Shown piece by piece: positions 55,274 to 64,000 of a stretch of DNA of 64,000 nucleotides. Positions within the stretch are counted from its first letter, which is position 1, and every line of letters begins with the position of its first letter. The position numbers and the translations under genes were made by a program. Location of the stretch: positions 248,001 to 312,000 of the forward strand of contig JAGMWG010000019.1 of NCBI GenBank assembly GCA_020744225.1, written 5' to 3'. Origin of the DNA: Paraphoma chrysanthemicola (Eukaryota; Ascomycota; Dothideomycetes; Pleosporales; Phaeosphaeriaceae). Below the pieces are notes generated by a model. The model searched no databases and had not been told where the DNA came from. It saw only the letters and a program-made list of their open reading frames with translations.

Positions 55274-55801
55274 ATGCCACCCAAGAATGCCGCCTCCAAT
55301 GCTGCGCGTCGCAAAGGCCCCCAATTCAATCCTCCGCGACCTGTAAAGGCGCCTACGCAAGCTGCCGCAGCACCAAAACGCGCCTCTGCCGCGAAGAAAG
55401 CAACCGCCAGCGCGGCGCGGCCTGCCTTTCAGCGTGCGACGGAGATTATATCATCCGAGGACGAAGACGAAGAAGATGCACTGGAGGAAGACGATGACGA
55501 TGACCTCATGGAGATAGACGCACCCGCCCGCACAGCACAACCAGCACCGTCAATACCTAACCCCATACCCGCACCGCTACTAGCACGCCTGCTTTACGAG
55601 AACTTCGAGGACTCGAACACGCAGATACAGAAGGGCGCGATGAATCTGGTTGGCAAGTACATGGAAATCTTCGTACGCGAGGCGTTTGCCAGAGCGAAGA
55701 ATGAGCGCGAGATGGGTGTCAAGGCTGGAGGGATCTCAGATGGATTCTTGCAAGTGGAGGATCTGGAGAAACTAGCACCGCAGTTGGTGCTAGACTTTTG
55801 A
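55274..55801 (+). CDS. CENP-X / MHF2 histone-fold protein
   Basis: 175 residues, single exon. The C-terminal 75 residues are the CENP-X histone fold: IPAPLLARLLYENFEDSNTQIQ, then KGAMNLVGKYMEIFVREAFARA and the closing LQVEDLEKLAPQLVLDF, which is diagnostic. In the family it pairs with CENP-S (MHF1) and acts both at kinetochores and with the FANCM/Mph1 helicase in fork repair. The usual protein is about 80-100 residues; this one has a 100-residue N-terminal extension, first basic (Ala/Lys/Arg/Pro-rich), then acidic (SSEDEDEEDALEEDDDDDLME). The loop between helices 2 and 3 (NEREMGVKAGGISDG) is longer than usual. The start is the first ATG in a good context. Confidence 0.92.
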   Translation: MPPKNAASNAARRKGPQFNPPRPVKAPTQAAAAPKRASAAKKATASAARPAFQRATEIISSEDEDEEDALEEDDDDDLMEIDAPARTAQPAPSIPNPIPAPLLARLLYENFEDSNTQIQKGAMNLVGKYMEIFVREAFARAKNEREMGVKAGGISDGFLQVEDLEKLAPQLVLDF

Positions 55802-57080
55802 ACAACAAGTTTCGTCACACCGATGTGCTCTCGCAATATCCGGAGATGCTGCGATTGCTACCACCATACGATGCAGCAGTTTCCGCGCGGTAATCATGCA
55901 TCACCTGCACGGCGCGTAGCTACGAACGCGACGCGTCAAGTATACACGTCAATTGAGACCAAATAGCACACACCTGTGGAAGCTTCGTAGGAGGCATTGC
56001 GGCCCGCTGTCATCACTTCGACAGTATGCTATTCCTGGATATCGACGATCCCACCACGGATGCTCGCATGCCCGCGCGAGCACAGGTCAACTGGGCATGC
56101 TGGGCCTGTCACTCAAAGGCAAATGACAGGTGTTCGCGGAGTGCGCTAGGCATTCTTCTTAGCAGAAGAACGCAACAGTGGTCGAATGAGTTGCGACGTC
56201 AGGGTTTGACAGTCTGGTCCTGACTTCATTGAAGAAAATCTTGTGGCCTGGGGCGTGTTTGAAACGCGTCACAGCAGTGGCTGGCTTCCAAGAAGAACAT
56301 CAAACAATTTCCATTGCACGGCATGAAAAGCAGCCTCAAAAGCCAACTTCCCAATCTCGCGCGCAGTGTTTCCGTGTGCCTGCCTTGAACGGTTTGGTGT
56401 TTTCCGACGCGTGGTCGGGAAAATGCGGCCTGGAGCAGTCTCAAACCGTTGTGGAACAGGAAGCGCTTCGCAACCTCAACCCCCAAACCTCACCCTGCAC
56501 GAGCTGCACAACTTCACTTTTCCCAACACTACGGCAAAGACCGAGTAATAAGCTGTATGCGACTCCGAATTCTGTATTTTTCTTGCACTGGCGAGTATTT
56601 TGGTACCAATTTTGTCGCGGTGCGTCACGTTGTTGCGAGGAAGGCGCGACGTTCCGTGGTGTCTACATCGAGCCTCACGGACAGGGTGCCGCAAGCGAGC
56701 AGAGGCTGAAGCACACACAGCTTCTGAACATGTCGCAGAACACTGCCCATGTATCGGAATAGCAACTAACCGCCGGCCTGCCACCTGGGCAAAACGCAAT
56801 GACCCTGCGATCCGAAGCAGCTGTTCATGCCTTAAAGATGCCCTATAGCCTCTTCTCAGGCGCACACTTCCACTCTGCATCTGCTTCTGCTTCACGTTGT
56901 GCTGTTGCATTTCATTTCCATCGTTTCCTTCAGTCACCACTACGGTCTTTTACCTTCGTAATATCTGGCTAGCCCAGCTTCACTAGAGCGCAAGTCGCCT
57001 ATATCCATTCTCTCGCAGGTCGTCGACACATACTAGTAATTTGTCCACTCGAAATTCCAGAGGAATCATCACACAGCAAA
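55802..57080. other. Intergenic region, no supported gene
   Basis: About 1.3 kb. A 177-codon frame (56229-56762) is overlapped by antisense and shifted frames of equal quality and reads as random. A C/T-rich leader begins at about 56840 before the next gene. Confidence 0.5.
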
Positions 57081-57968
57081 ATGTACTTCTCAAGATCAAT
57101 CATGGTGTCCGCCCTCATGGGCTTCGCCGCAGCAACAACACACTCGGTTGCCGCATCCGAGTCTCTGCTAGCATCCGCAACAGGATCCGCATCAGGCAGC
57201 TTGTCCACAGGGTCTTCTACGGGCTCACCGTCAGCAGAAGGCATGGTCGCAACACACATTGTTCAAGTTGGCGGACCCAACGGATCGTTGGCGTTTTACC
57301 CGAACAACGTGGTTGCGCAACCCGGAGATCTTGTTCAGTTCCAGTTCCACCCTAAGGTAAGACAGATTTTCCACTTACGCAAAATTCCAAGGCTAACCAG
57401 AGATGCAGAACCACTCTGTCGTCCAATCCACCTTCGACCAGCCTTGCGTGCCTATCCAGAACATCATGGCTAACAAGACCGATGCATTCTTCTCCGGCTT
57501 TATGCCCACCAACGCTTCTCTCGGTGCTTCAGCCAACGTCCTGACCTACACCATTCGCGTCAAGGACACAAAGCCAGTGTGGTTCTACTGCTCGCAAGGA
57601 AAGCATTGCCAGGCCGGCATGGTTGGTGCGGTCAATGCGTACGTTTCGTACCTTCAACTTTCTTATCATAACACTAACATCGCGCTTACAGTCCTCCCTC
57701 TGGCAACAAGACTATGCAGGCCTTCATCGCACTCGCCGCCACCGCTGCCGAGAACCTTAGCCCCGGCCAAGCAGGTGGCTCCCAGGCAGGCAACACTCCT
57801 CCCAGCCCATCCGGCACTTCCCCGACCGGCACAAGCGGAGGCAACCTTCCACAGTCACCATCCGGCTCCAGCCCAGCCCAACAGAGCGCCAACGTCGCAG
57901 CAGGCATCAGCAGCCAGTCGCTCTTCGGCCTCGGTGCTGCAGCCGTTGCTGCGTTCGCAATGTTGTAG
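57081..57968 (+). CDS. GPI-anchored extracellular cupredoxin-like protein
   Basis: 260-residue model, exons 57081-57356, 57409-57638 and 57692-57968 (52- and 53-base GT-AG introns). It has a signal peptide (MYFSRSIMVSALMGFAAATT), a short Ser/Gly/Thr linker, then a cupredoxin domain at about 55-175: HIVQVGGPNGSLAFYPNNVV, the conserved GDLVQFQFHPKNHSVVQSTF with its histidine, PCVP, and VWFYCSQGKHCQAGM, which supplies the Cys, His and Met expected at a type 1 copper site. The C-terminal third is Ser/Gly/Pro-rich and ends in a hydrophobic segment (LFGLGAAAVAAFAML) with a Ser/Ala/Gly site upstream, as for GPI attachment. Fungal members of this 'extracellular serine-rich' family sit in the cell wall; copper binding or a structural role is likely, oxidase activity is not. 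Confidence 0.9.
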
Positions 57969-58372
57969 AATACTCTACAATGGGGTTTCATTGTTCTGAT
58001 GGATTCGAGAGGGGGCGATGTTTGTTAGATACCATTCTTCTGATGATGACTGAGCTGGCTTAAGTACAAGATTAGGTCAAGCTTGGGGGTTGAGAGGCGT
58101 TTATTCTTAGTGTGTGTAAACCAATCCGTCCTGTGGACGTTGAGGGCTGTCTTTTGACGCCCGGATAGAAAATAGGGATTAATGTAACGTTGTGTATTAT
58201 ACTTGCTGCTTCGACTGTCATTGTGATGTTGTTAAGCGGGCGAGTGGTAGGAAGAATGAGTGGGTGAAGCTTACGTGACGTAGCATGCACCCCACACTTC
58301 TAACCGTCCTACTTGCTTCTTTCCACTCCCACGTGCGAGATTCCAACGAACCATCAGCGTGCGCAACACACC
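57969..58372. other. Intergenic region, no gene seen
   Basis: 404 bases between the cupredoxin gene and the next plus-strand gene; nothing coding. The downstream start has a CACCATGG context. Confidence 0.5.
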
Positions 58373-59702
58373 ATGGCTCCCACGGAACCTGGTCATAGGC
58401 CGGATTTAACCGCGAACATGCCGTCTGAAGCGATGCGGGATGAGATGTGGATCACGTTCAGCGGGAAGCATAGCTGCTTCGGTATTCCTCCATCAACACC
58501 AACGACTCCGCTTGGGCCATCAAACCACGTTTCGTAATTAATACACTCTTACAGCACCTTCCGGGTATTGGATCGTCATGCTAGAACAAGATAAAAGTAT
58601 GTGTATCCAAGCTGTTCGGGACGCGTACCCTGGACATCTGGTACAAGAGTTTAAAGAGCAGGGTCAGTGTAGCTACACGCTTTTGGTATCTTCTTCAGCG
58701 CAGTCTTCACGTACATGCAAGGCAGACCGATATGAAATCTCAGACAACGACCAACTTTGCCAAATCCCCAGCCACGGAACACGGATAGTACAAGTGAGGC
58801 CCGTCCAGTACGCTCTCGACGTCAACATTGCTCAAGCTGCCAAAAATATGTTTCCGACTTTGGCTCCGGCGGTCAGGATATTGGACTTGAAGCTCTCGAA
58901 AAATATTCAGGCCTATGAAATGGAAAAGTTGCCGGGACACACGCTATCTCGCGTCCTATCCCAAACGGATATGCTTGATACAGAGTTGCAAGCAAAGCAG
59001 CACAACCTCATCAAGAGCTTCGCAGCATTCATTGCGCAGGGTTACCATTCCCGGGCGCACAGGCTGTCGAAAGGTAGAAATACCAGAGCCGATTCGCCAA
59101 TGGACAACGAGTCAGAATTCCTATCGCAGTGCACAGGGAAGGTTGGATCGAGCATCATCTCGCGTCTTGAGAAACTCGCAAAGGAACTGCCTGATGAGTG
59201 GTTAAGGCGCAAAGCAAAGAATGTTCTGACTTTCATCGCAACCGTGGATGATTACCCGGTTGTGTTGAACCATGGCGACCTCATACCGTCTAATATCCTG
59301 GTTGACGAGCATACCTGGGAGATTACCGGTGTTGTGGATTGGGCAGAGGCGGAGTTTTTACCGTTTGGAACGTGCTTGTATGGACTGGAGGTTCTGCTTG
59401 GGTACCTTATGCCAGCTTCACTAGGACGAAACACTCAATGTAAACCGAAGGACGGGGTCGATGCGTGCGCTCTTGTATACTATGAGCATGCTCTTGTTCT
59501 TCGAAAGATCTTCTGGACCAGTTTACTCGATGCGATTCCCGAACTCGTTGGACGGCAAGAAGAGATGCGCGTAATGAGAGATATGGGTGTGCTGTTGTGG
59601 TACGGACTTGCGTGGGATGGCGGTGCGATTGGTCGTGTGGTGATTGAGAGGGACGATATTGAAGAGTTGGCTTATCTACGAGCATTCATGGCCGTGGAGT
59701 AA
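58373..59702 (+). CDS. APH-family (aminoglycoside phosphotransferase-like) kinase
   Basis: 418-residue model, exons 58373-58481 and 58555-59702. The long frame starts at an ATG at 58578, but the upstream exon (MAPTEPGHRPDLTANMPSEA...) sits in a strong CACCATGG context and joins in frame through a 73-base intron (GTATTC donor, TTACAG acceptor) to ...CFAPSGYWIVMLEQ. Kinase-fold landmarks: QGQCSYTLLV and IVQVRP for the N-lobe, the Brenner-type catalytic loop VLNHGDLIPSNILVDEH (His-Gly-Asp...Asn) and VVDWAEAEFLPFG for the metal-binding Asp. It is a cytosolic small-molecule kinase by family; substrates of fungal APH-like proteins are mostly unknown. Codon use is normal, so no recent transfer is suggested. 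If intron 1 is wrong, the start is 58578 (374 residues). Confidence 0.85.
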
Positions 59703-60195
59703 GGACGGCGGCCACGACGAGATACGATACGCGACAGCAATACGTCCATTCGATATTTGGTTCAAGCTCAGTGGCTGCTCTAGCGCATGACTTATGGATA
59801 CCGCTGCTCGGCTCTGGACTCTGTCTAACACTGGCGATTGAGGCCGTTTGTCTAGGTGACGGACGCGTTGCGTTTGTTTACAGTCGCGACTACCCTACGA
59901 CCGCGACAACGGACTGCAACTTCCTCTTGACGGCGCGCCTTCCTTTTGGATACAGGCAGTACCGAGGAGTTTGTTTTCGAGACGCCTTTTCCAGTCACAT
60001 ACCCTTCGCTGTCCACTCGGCACATCGCTTCACCCAGCGCTGGCTCACTTCACTACTTCCGCACACAACCGCGAGATATCAAAGAGGGTTCCTTTCTCTA
60101 TATCACAGACCACTTTCGCCTTTTAATTGTAAGTAGGCTGCTTGTATTCGAAGACCTGCTGGTACATGACTGACTGACGCAAGATCAACGACAAG
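59703..60195. other. Upstream region of the 60196 gene with a likely extra exon
   Basis: 493 bases. An open stretch ending LYITDHFRLLI at 60128 is followed by a good GTAAGT donor and, at 60183, an AAG acceptor, and it joins in frame to INDKMVATRRK just before the ATG at 60196. No ATG is found in that exon's frame, so an earlier exon would be needed. Confidence 0.45.
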
Positions 60196-61641
60196 ATGGT
60201 CGCAACGCGTCGAAAAACCGACGAACATGCCGCATCCACGAGACCACGTACGTCCAGAGGTGAAGGGATGAGCAATGATACTATCCATCTCTGCAAACCT
60301 GCCAACAAGAAGAATGTTCATGTCCCAGCGACGCCGATGCGGTCAAGTGCCCCCATCGACAGAATGCCTTCAAGCACTGGCGGCATGGAAGACATCAGCT
60401 TGACGTCTCCATCAATCGCCCCAAGTCCAATACGAGATGTTAGAAGTGTGTCCAAACACAACGCGCAAGAGCATCCTTCAGATCGAACAGTCTCTTCGGC
60501 GCTGCATAGACTTGTCGCAAGATCGGGAACCACCAAAGGCAGCGCGGAAAATCCTATTATCCTGGAAGAGTATTCGCCTCGCCGCAAACCGGCTCCACCA
60601 CCAGTGCGCCGGCGCACAGAACCAGAGCCGCACATGTTCCAAGACCGACATCGACAGCTGTATACATATGGGCCATCAAGGCCTGCGCTAGCACCGAAGC
60701 CAGTCAACGGAAGCACGTTCACTGGTGACAAGAGTAACGACTTATCTCGCATGATGAATGCAAAGATGGCAGCTGAAGCCTCGATACCACTCTTACCATA
60801 TGGCCCACCCCCTGCTACTCATAGTGTCGGATTCGGCATTCCTTTCAAAGTCCAGTATCCCATGTCCGCACAGTTTCTCGCCAAACCGCCCGGACTTCAG
60901 AACAACTATCCATCGTTATATGCCCAATACCACGACCGCATGGGCGTCACACTAGCTGGTGATTCGGAAGAAATGCTCCGTAACAAAGCAGTCCAGTGCA
61001 TCCGAGACCACTCGCGACCACAGCTTCGTAGAAGAACACTGCCAGATGACCCGGACGAGACGAGTGACTCCGGAACTGAACTGGCCTTCTCGTCCAGCAC
61101 TGGAATGTCACTAGAGAGGCAGTACAATCATGCGCACACTCCGTCAACAACGGCTCGTTCCTCTAAATTCAGTGTCTACCAAGACCCAAACGATCATCTC
61201 TCCCCACTCATTACGCAAACTTCTCTCCTCACTTCACTTCTCCAAGCCTACCCCCGCTCTGCCGATCAGAATGGTCTGCGAGAAGATATCACTATGCTTG
61301 CATCCGTTCAGAACCAGTGTCTGGCTGAGTGGAACCAGGCGGTGTCGAAGAAGCGACGGCGATCGGGTACGGCCAGCGCGATTAGTGTAATTGGGGATGA
61401 TGAAAGAGCGAGGAAGGCGATGAGGCGCTTGGAGGAGATCGAGAAGGAACAGAAAGAAAAGGAGAAAGATGAGGAAGTGAGGCGGTGTTTGAGTGCGGGG
61501 GCAGGGATGTGGCAGGATGGAAGTGGCATTGGAGTTGCGGATGTGTTTGCTATGGAGCCCGAGCGGGATGTTATGAGCTGGGAAAGTGTGGAAGACGAAC
61601 GGAGTGGCGTTGTGGTTGTTCATACCATGTCGGATATGTAG
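60196..61641 (+). CDS. Disordered fungal protein of unknown function
   Basis: 481 residues from the ATG at 60196. It is basic and Ser/Pro/Arg-rich (APPPVRRRTEPEPH, SPRRKPAPPP), with no signal peptide or membrane segment. A possible nuclear-localisation patch KKRRRSG at about 388-394 is followed by a charged coiled-coil (ARKAMRRLEEIEKEQKEKEK). A more ordered block at about 195-260 (LLPYGPPPATHSVGFGIPFK, LRNKAVQCIRDHSR) may be the conserved part. I recognise no family; a nuclear adaptor role is a guess. The real start may lie in an upstream exon ending at 60128. It converges on SDA1 with 156 bases between stops. Confidence 0.75.
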   Translation: MVATRRKTDEHAASTRPRTSRGEGMSNDTIHLCKPANKKNVHVPATPMRSSAPIDRMPSSTGGMEDISLTSPSIAPSPIRDVRSVSKHNAQEHPSDRTVSSALHRLVARSGTTKGSAENPIILEEYSPRRKPAPPPVRRRTEPEPHMFQDRHRQLYTYGPSRPALAPKPVNGSTFTGDKSNDLSRMMNAKMAAEASIPLLPYGPPPATHSVGFGIPFKVQYPMSAQFLAKPPGLQNNYPSLYAQYHDRMGVTLAGDSEEMLRNKAVQCIRDHSRPQLRRRTLPDDPDETSDSGTELAFSSSTGMSLERQYNHAHTPSTTARSSKFSVYQDPNDHLSPLITQTSLLTSLLQAYPRSADQNGLREDITMLASVQNQCLAEWNQAVSKKRRRSGTASAISVIGDDERARKAMRRLEEIEKEQKEKEKDEEVRRCLSAGAGMWQDGSGIGVADVFAMEPERDVMSWESVEDERSGVVVVHTMSDM

Positions 61642-61797
61642 AGAAAGAAGGGCGTGTGCGGGCTGTCCATGGCGGAGTGTTGATCTAGGAGTTTCCAGGG
61701 CTTGTAACACTGAACGCAAGCAAGTCACTTCCAAGCATAGCTCCAAAAAAGTCCATGTTCCATGATAATTGATTCGGGTATCACATTGCTTTCTAAC

Positions 61798-64000
61798 CTA
61801 ATGTCCCTTATTTCCCCTCTTTCCTCCCCTCTTACTCCGATCAATATGCCCCTGCAACGTCCTCTTGACATCCGTCAAACTCCGCTTATTCTTACTCTTC
61901 GCCTTGCCCAACGTCATGAGGAAATTCTTCTTGCGCGCCTTCTCCTTGTTCGTCGTGCTCTTGCCTTCCGCAACCTTCTTTTCCTTGCGCTTTGCCGTCG
62001 TGCTCTGGTGATTCGTTTCACGATCGCCCTTGGCCATGGCGATTTTCTCTTCCTTGGTGTTCTTTTTGCCGATGCTGGCTGCGAGCTCAATGGTCTCGGC
62101 TGTAATGGCTTCGTCGGCGTGGCGTTGCGCGAGGAGCTGTGCGCGCTTGTGCGAGGGAAGAGCGGAGGAAATGGCGTTTGCTTCCTGGAGGGCGCGGAGT
62201 TGTTTGAGATCTGCGGGGGTGAGGATGGTGGTTGTGAGGAGTTTGGAGAGGGGTTTCGATTCGGGTTCGACGGATTTGGTGTTTTCTTTCTCGGCGGAGG
62301 CGTCAGTGGGGCCTGCCGTTGCGCTGCTCATCTTGCGCTTCTTGTTGGGCGGTTGCTTGGTCTTGGACTTGTCCTTTTCGTCTTCTGAGTCGCTGATCTG
62401 GATGTCTTCGCCGTCGGACTCGACGTTGATCCAGCCGCCGGAGTCGTCGCTGTCTTCGTCGGACTCGACGTCCCAGTTCTTCCAGTCTTCGCCTTCATCG
62501 AGCGCTTCGTCGCCATCATCGGCGTCTGGGTCTAGGCCAGCTTCTACTCGCTTCTTGCGGCGCTCCTCCTCTTTCCATTTTTCCAATAGCTCAATGCCCT
62601 CAATCTCACCAATTGCTTCCTCACCGTACCTTCGCTCCTTGATTGTACCTGCGCGAATGCCCATTGCCGCATCCTTACCGCGATCGCGCTTGTGCAAGAG
62701 ATCCGCACCAACCTCACGGTAGAGTGACAGAAGGCCTTTGGCAGCCATCATTGTGCCCTTGTCTTTGGACTTTCGGTATTGTACTAGATCCTGTAGCAAG
62801 GTGTCTGTCATGGCTAGCGGTTGCCGCGCGCAGATCTCACGAATGGCATTCAGACCAGCTGCCGCCACTTCTGATGCTGAGGCTTCTGATACAAACTCGT
62901 TTGCGATCTTCTGGACGAGTGGCTCGAGGACGTCCGGGGGTACGTAGTTGTGTGTGGCCTGCGCAAGGCATGCGAGGTAGCTTGTGACCGACTCTTGTCG
63001 TGGGGTAAGGTGCTTGAGGAAGAACGAGTAGAGCGAGAGAACGGTGAGTTTGTGCAGACCGACAAGCCGTGACACGAGCTGCAGAATGAGTAGCTTCGAC
63101 TCATGCTGTAGCTTCGACTTCGAGTTCTGAACATGCTTGGAGAACAGGGATTCGGCAAAGCCTTGAGGGTCGTGAAGCAGGTGCAGTGCCGAAAAATTCA
63201 GCGGATGAGGTGCGCTCTTCTTCTTTTCCTTCTTCTTCACAGTCGCTGCTGCCTTCTTGAGATCCCTCTGATTCTTCTTGGACTTTTTGTTAATGCCAAC
63301 CTGGTGCCTTAATCGCGCCATATCGACGTCTTCATCGTCGTCGCTCTCCTCTGCCGCTTCTTCTCGCTCTCTATCGCCTCCAAGAAAGAAGCGCACTCCG
63401 CCTGTGATAACCTTCTCATTATCGCTCAACGCTGCCATGCGCATGACTTCGACAGCGCGCGCGTCCGTCCATATTTGCCTCTTCCACAATTCGCGCGTTA
63501 TCTTCACCGCCCAGATGCCTTTCGGGGACTCCTTGTCTGACTCGAGCAGATTGTAGAGAACGGTTTGGATAGTGCGGTTCAGCTTGTGGTTCGTCGTTTT
63601 CGAGTTGGACGATCGTAGGTCGGAGAGGATCTTGGTGAACAGCAGCTGGCGCAACGACTTGCTTGGGGTGGAGACCAGGATGGGAAAGAGCGTGTTCAAG
63701 AGCACAGCCGAGTCTATGACATCTTTATTTCGCAGCAACACTATGCTACCAACAATCTTGTCCCGTAGTTCGTATTCCAGCACTTCATGATGTAGCAATA
63801 GAATCTGCGTCAAGTCTTCGGGGAACTTTGACGTGAGATCCGGGTAGCGATCGGCAACATGTGATATGAACTCTATCAGATCTTTGAGCGCGACGAGCCC
63901 CGAATCAGTAGAAGAGGGGTTCTGGAGGAACAGGTCTCGTAGGGTTTCGTATTGCTGGTACTGGTTGTTGAAGTCGTCGCGGTAGCTTTGGGGGTCGCGT
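61798..64000 (-). CDS. SDA1: SDA1 homologue, 60S ribosome biogenesis (5' end outside window)
   Basis: Nucleolar factor needed for maturation and export of pre-60S subunits and, in yeast, for actin organisation and G1 progression. About 734 codons are visible, open from 64000 to the stop at 61798; the N-terminus lies beyond the window. HEAT/ARM-like helical repeats fill the first 450 residues (DLIEFISHVADRYPDLTSKF, ILLLHHEVLEYELRDKIVG, SKLLILQLVSRLVGLHKLTV). The centre has acidic stretches (ESDDDEDVDM; later EGEDWKNWDVESDEDSDDSG) and the end is Lys/Arg-rich with the family's closing KRTLQGHIDRSKRGGKRGNKGH-type tail (quoted by its QGHIDRSK-RGGKRGNK core). Single exon in the visible part. Confidence 0.95.
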   Translation of the reverse strand, partial: RDPQSYRDDFNNQYQQYETLRDLFLQNPSSTDSGLVALKDLIEFISHVADRYPDLTSKFPEDLTQILLLHHEVLEYELRDKIVGSIVLLRNKDVIDSAVLLNTLFPILVSTPSKSLRQLLFTKILSDLRSSNSKTTNHKLNRTIQTVLYNLLESDKESPKGIWAVKITRELWKRQIWTDARAVEVMRMAALSDNEKVITGGVRFFLGGDREREEAAEESDDDEDVDMARLRHQVGINKKSKKNQRDLKKAAATVKKKEKKKSAPHPLNFSALHLLHDPQGFAESLFSKHVQNSKSKLQHESKLLILQLVSRLVGLHKLTVLSLYSFFLKHLTPRQESVTSYLACLAQATHNYVPPDVLEPLVQKIANEFVSEASASEVAAAGLNAIREICARQPLAMTDTLLQDLVQYRKSKDKGTMMAAKGLLSLYREVGADLLHKRDRGKDAAMGIRAGTIKERRYGEEAIGEIEGIELLEKWKEEERRKKRVEAGLDPDADDGDEALDEGEDWKNWDVESDEDSDDSGGWINVESDGEDIQISDSEDEKDKSKTKQPPNKKRKMSSATAGPTDASAEKENTKSVEPESKPLSKLLTTTILTPADLKQLRALQEANAISSALPSHKRAQLLAQRHADEAITAETIELAASIGKKNTKEEKIAMAKGDRETNHQSTTAKRKEKKVAEGKSTTNKEKARKKNFLMTLGKAKSKNKRSLTDVKRTLQGHIDRSKRGGKRGNKGH

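Noticed and set aside
56229..56762. 177-codon plus-strand frame
   Set aside because: Three other frames over the same stretch are equally long; composition is random.
61762..62388. Plus-strand frames of 208 and 230 codons over 61762-62722
   Set aside because: Antisense shadows of the charged C-terminal part of SDA1.
1..64000. tRNA genes, CRISPR arrays, transposase genes or long terminal repeats
   Set aside because: Looked for B-box-like GGTTCGAATCC strings, regularly spaced repeats, long direct repeats and transposase or polymerase motifs by eye; none stood out. Short or diverged elements could be missed without a search tool.

Overview
The window is nuclear DNA of a filamentous ascomycete. 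The evidence is many short (about 46-70 base) GT-AG introns with CTAAC/CTGAC-type branch sites, C/T-rich leaders before start codons, near 50% G+C, a fungal class II cAMP phosphodiesterase, and a small expansion of fungal F-box-like genes whose style suggests Dothideomycetes (the class is an inference). No tRNA, rRNA, CRISPR array or intact transposon is seen.

Layout. 1-9.5 kb: a cut-off dihydrodipicolinate-synthase-family aldolase gene divergent from a Dal5-type MFS transporter; a PDE1-type cAMP phosphodiesterase; and translation factor eEF1B-gamma divergent from mitochondrial ribosomal protein uS9m. 9.5-18 kb: gene-poor, holding one conserved fungal gene (13439-14712) with a very long leader free of upstream ATGs. 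18-27 kb: four F-box or F-box-like genes in a row. 27-38 kb: a five-exon histidine acid phosphatase with a 16-base microexon, a mitochondrial PPR protein and a bZIP regulator. 38-48 kb: accessory in character, with a 70-residue membrane peptide, a cell-surface protein, two related intron-split small secreted cysteine-rich proteins (133 and 106 residues, the second and first not visible as single open frames), a third member of the F-box-like family and an orphan gene. 48-64 kb: a protein with an internal MIF/tautomerase-like domain, a CENP-X/MHF2 histone-fold protein, a GPI-anchored cupredoxin-like protein, an APH-type kinase, an unknown disordered protein and the 3' part of SDA1.

Housekeeping functions (translation, ribosome assembly, kinetochore/DNA repair, mitochondrial expression) alternate with lineage-specific genes. 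There are no operons. Likely shared promoters are aldolase/MFS (275-896), eEF1B-gamma/uS9m (8092-8341) and phosphatase/PPR (29088-29496). The least expected items are the paired small secreted proteins, the three F-box-like paralogues sharing a C-terminal EW...W.EGE signature, the internal MIF domain without a free N-terminal proline, several stop-free introns of length 3n, and long leaders purged of ATG. All exon joins were read by eye and need transcript support.
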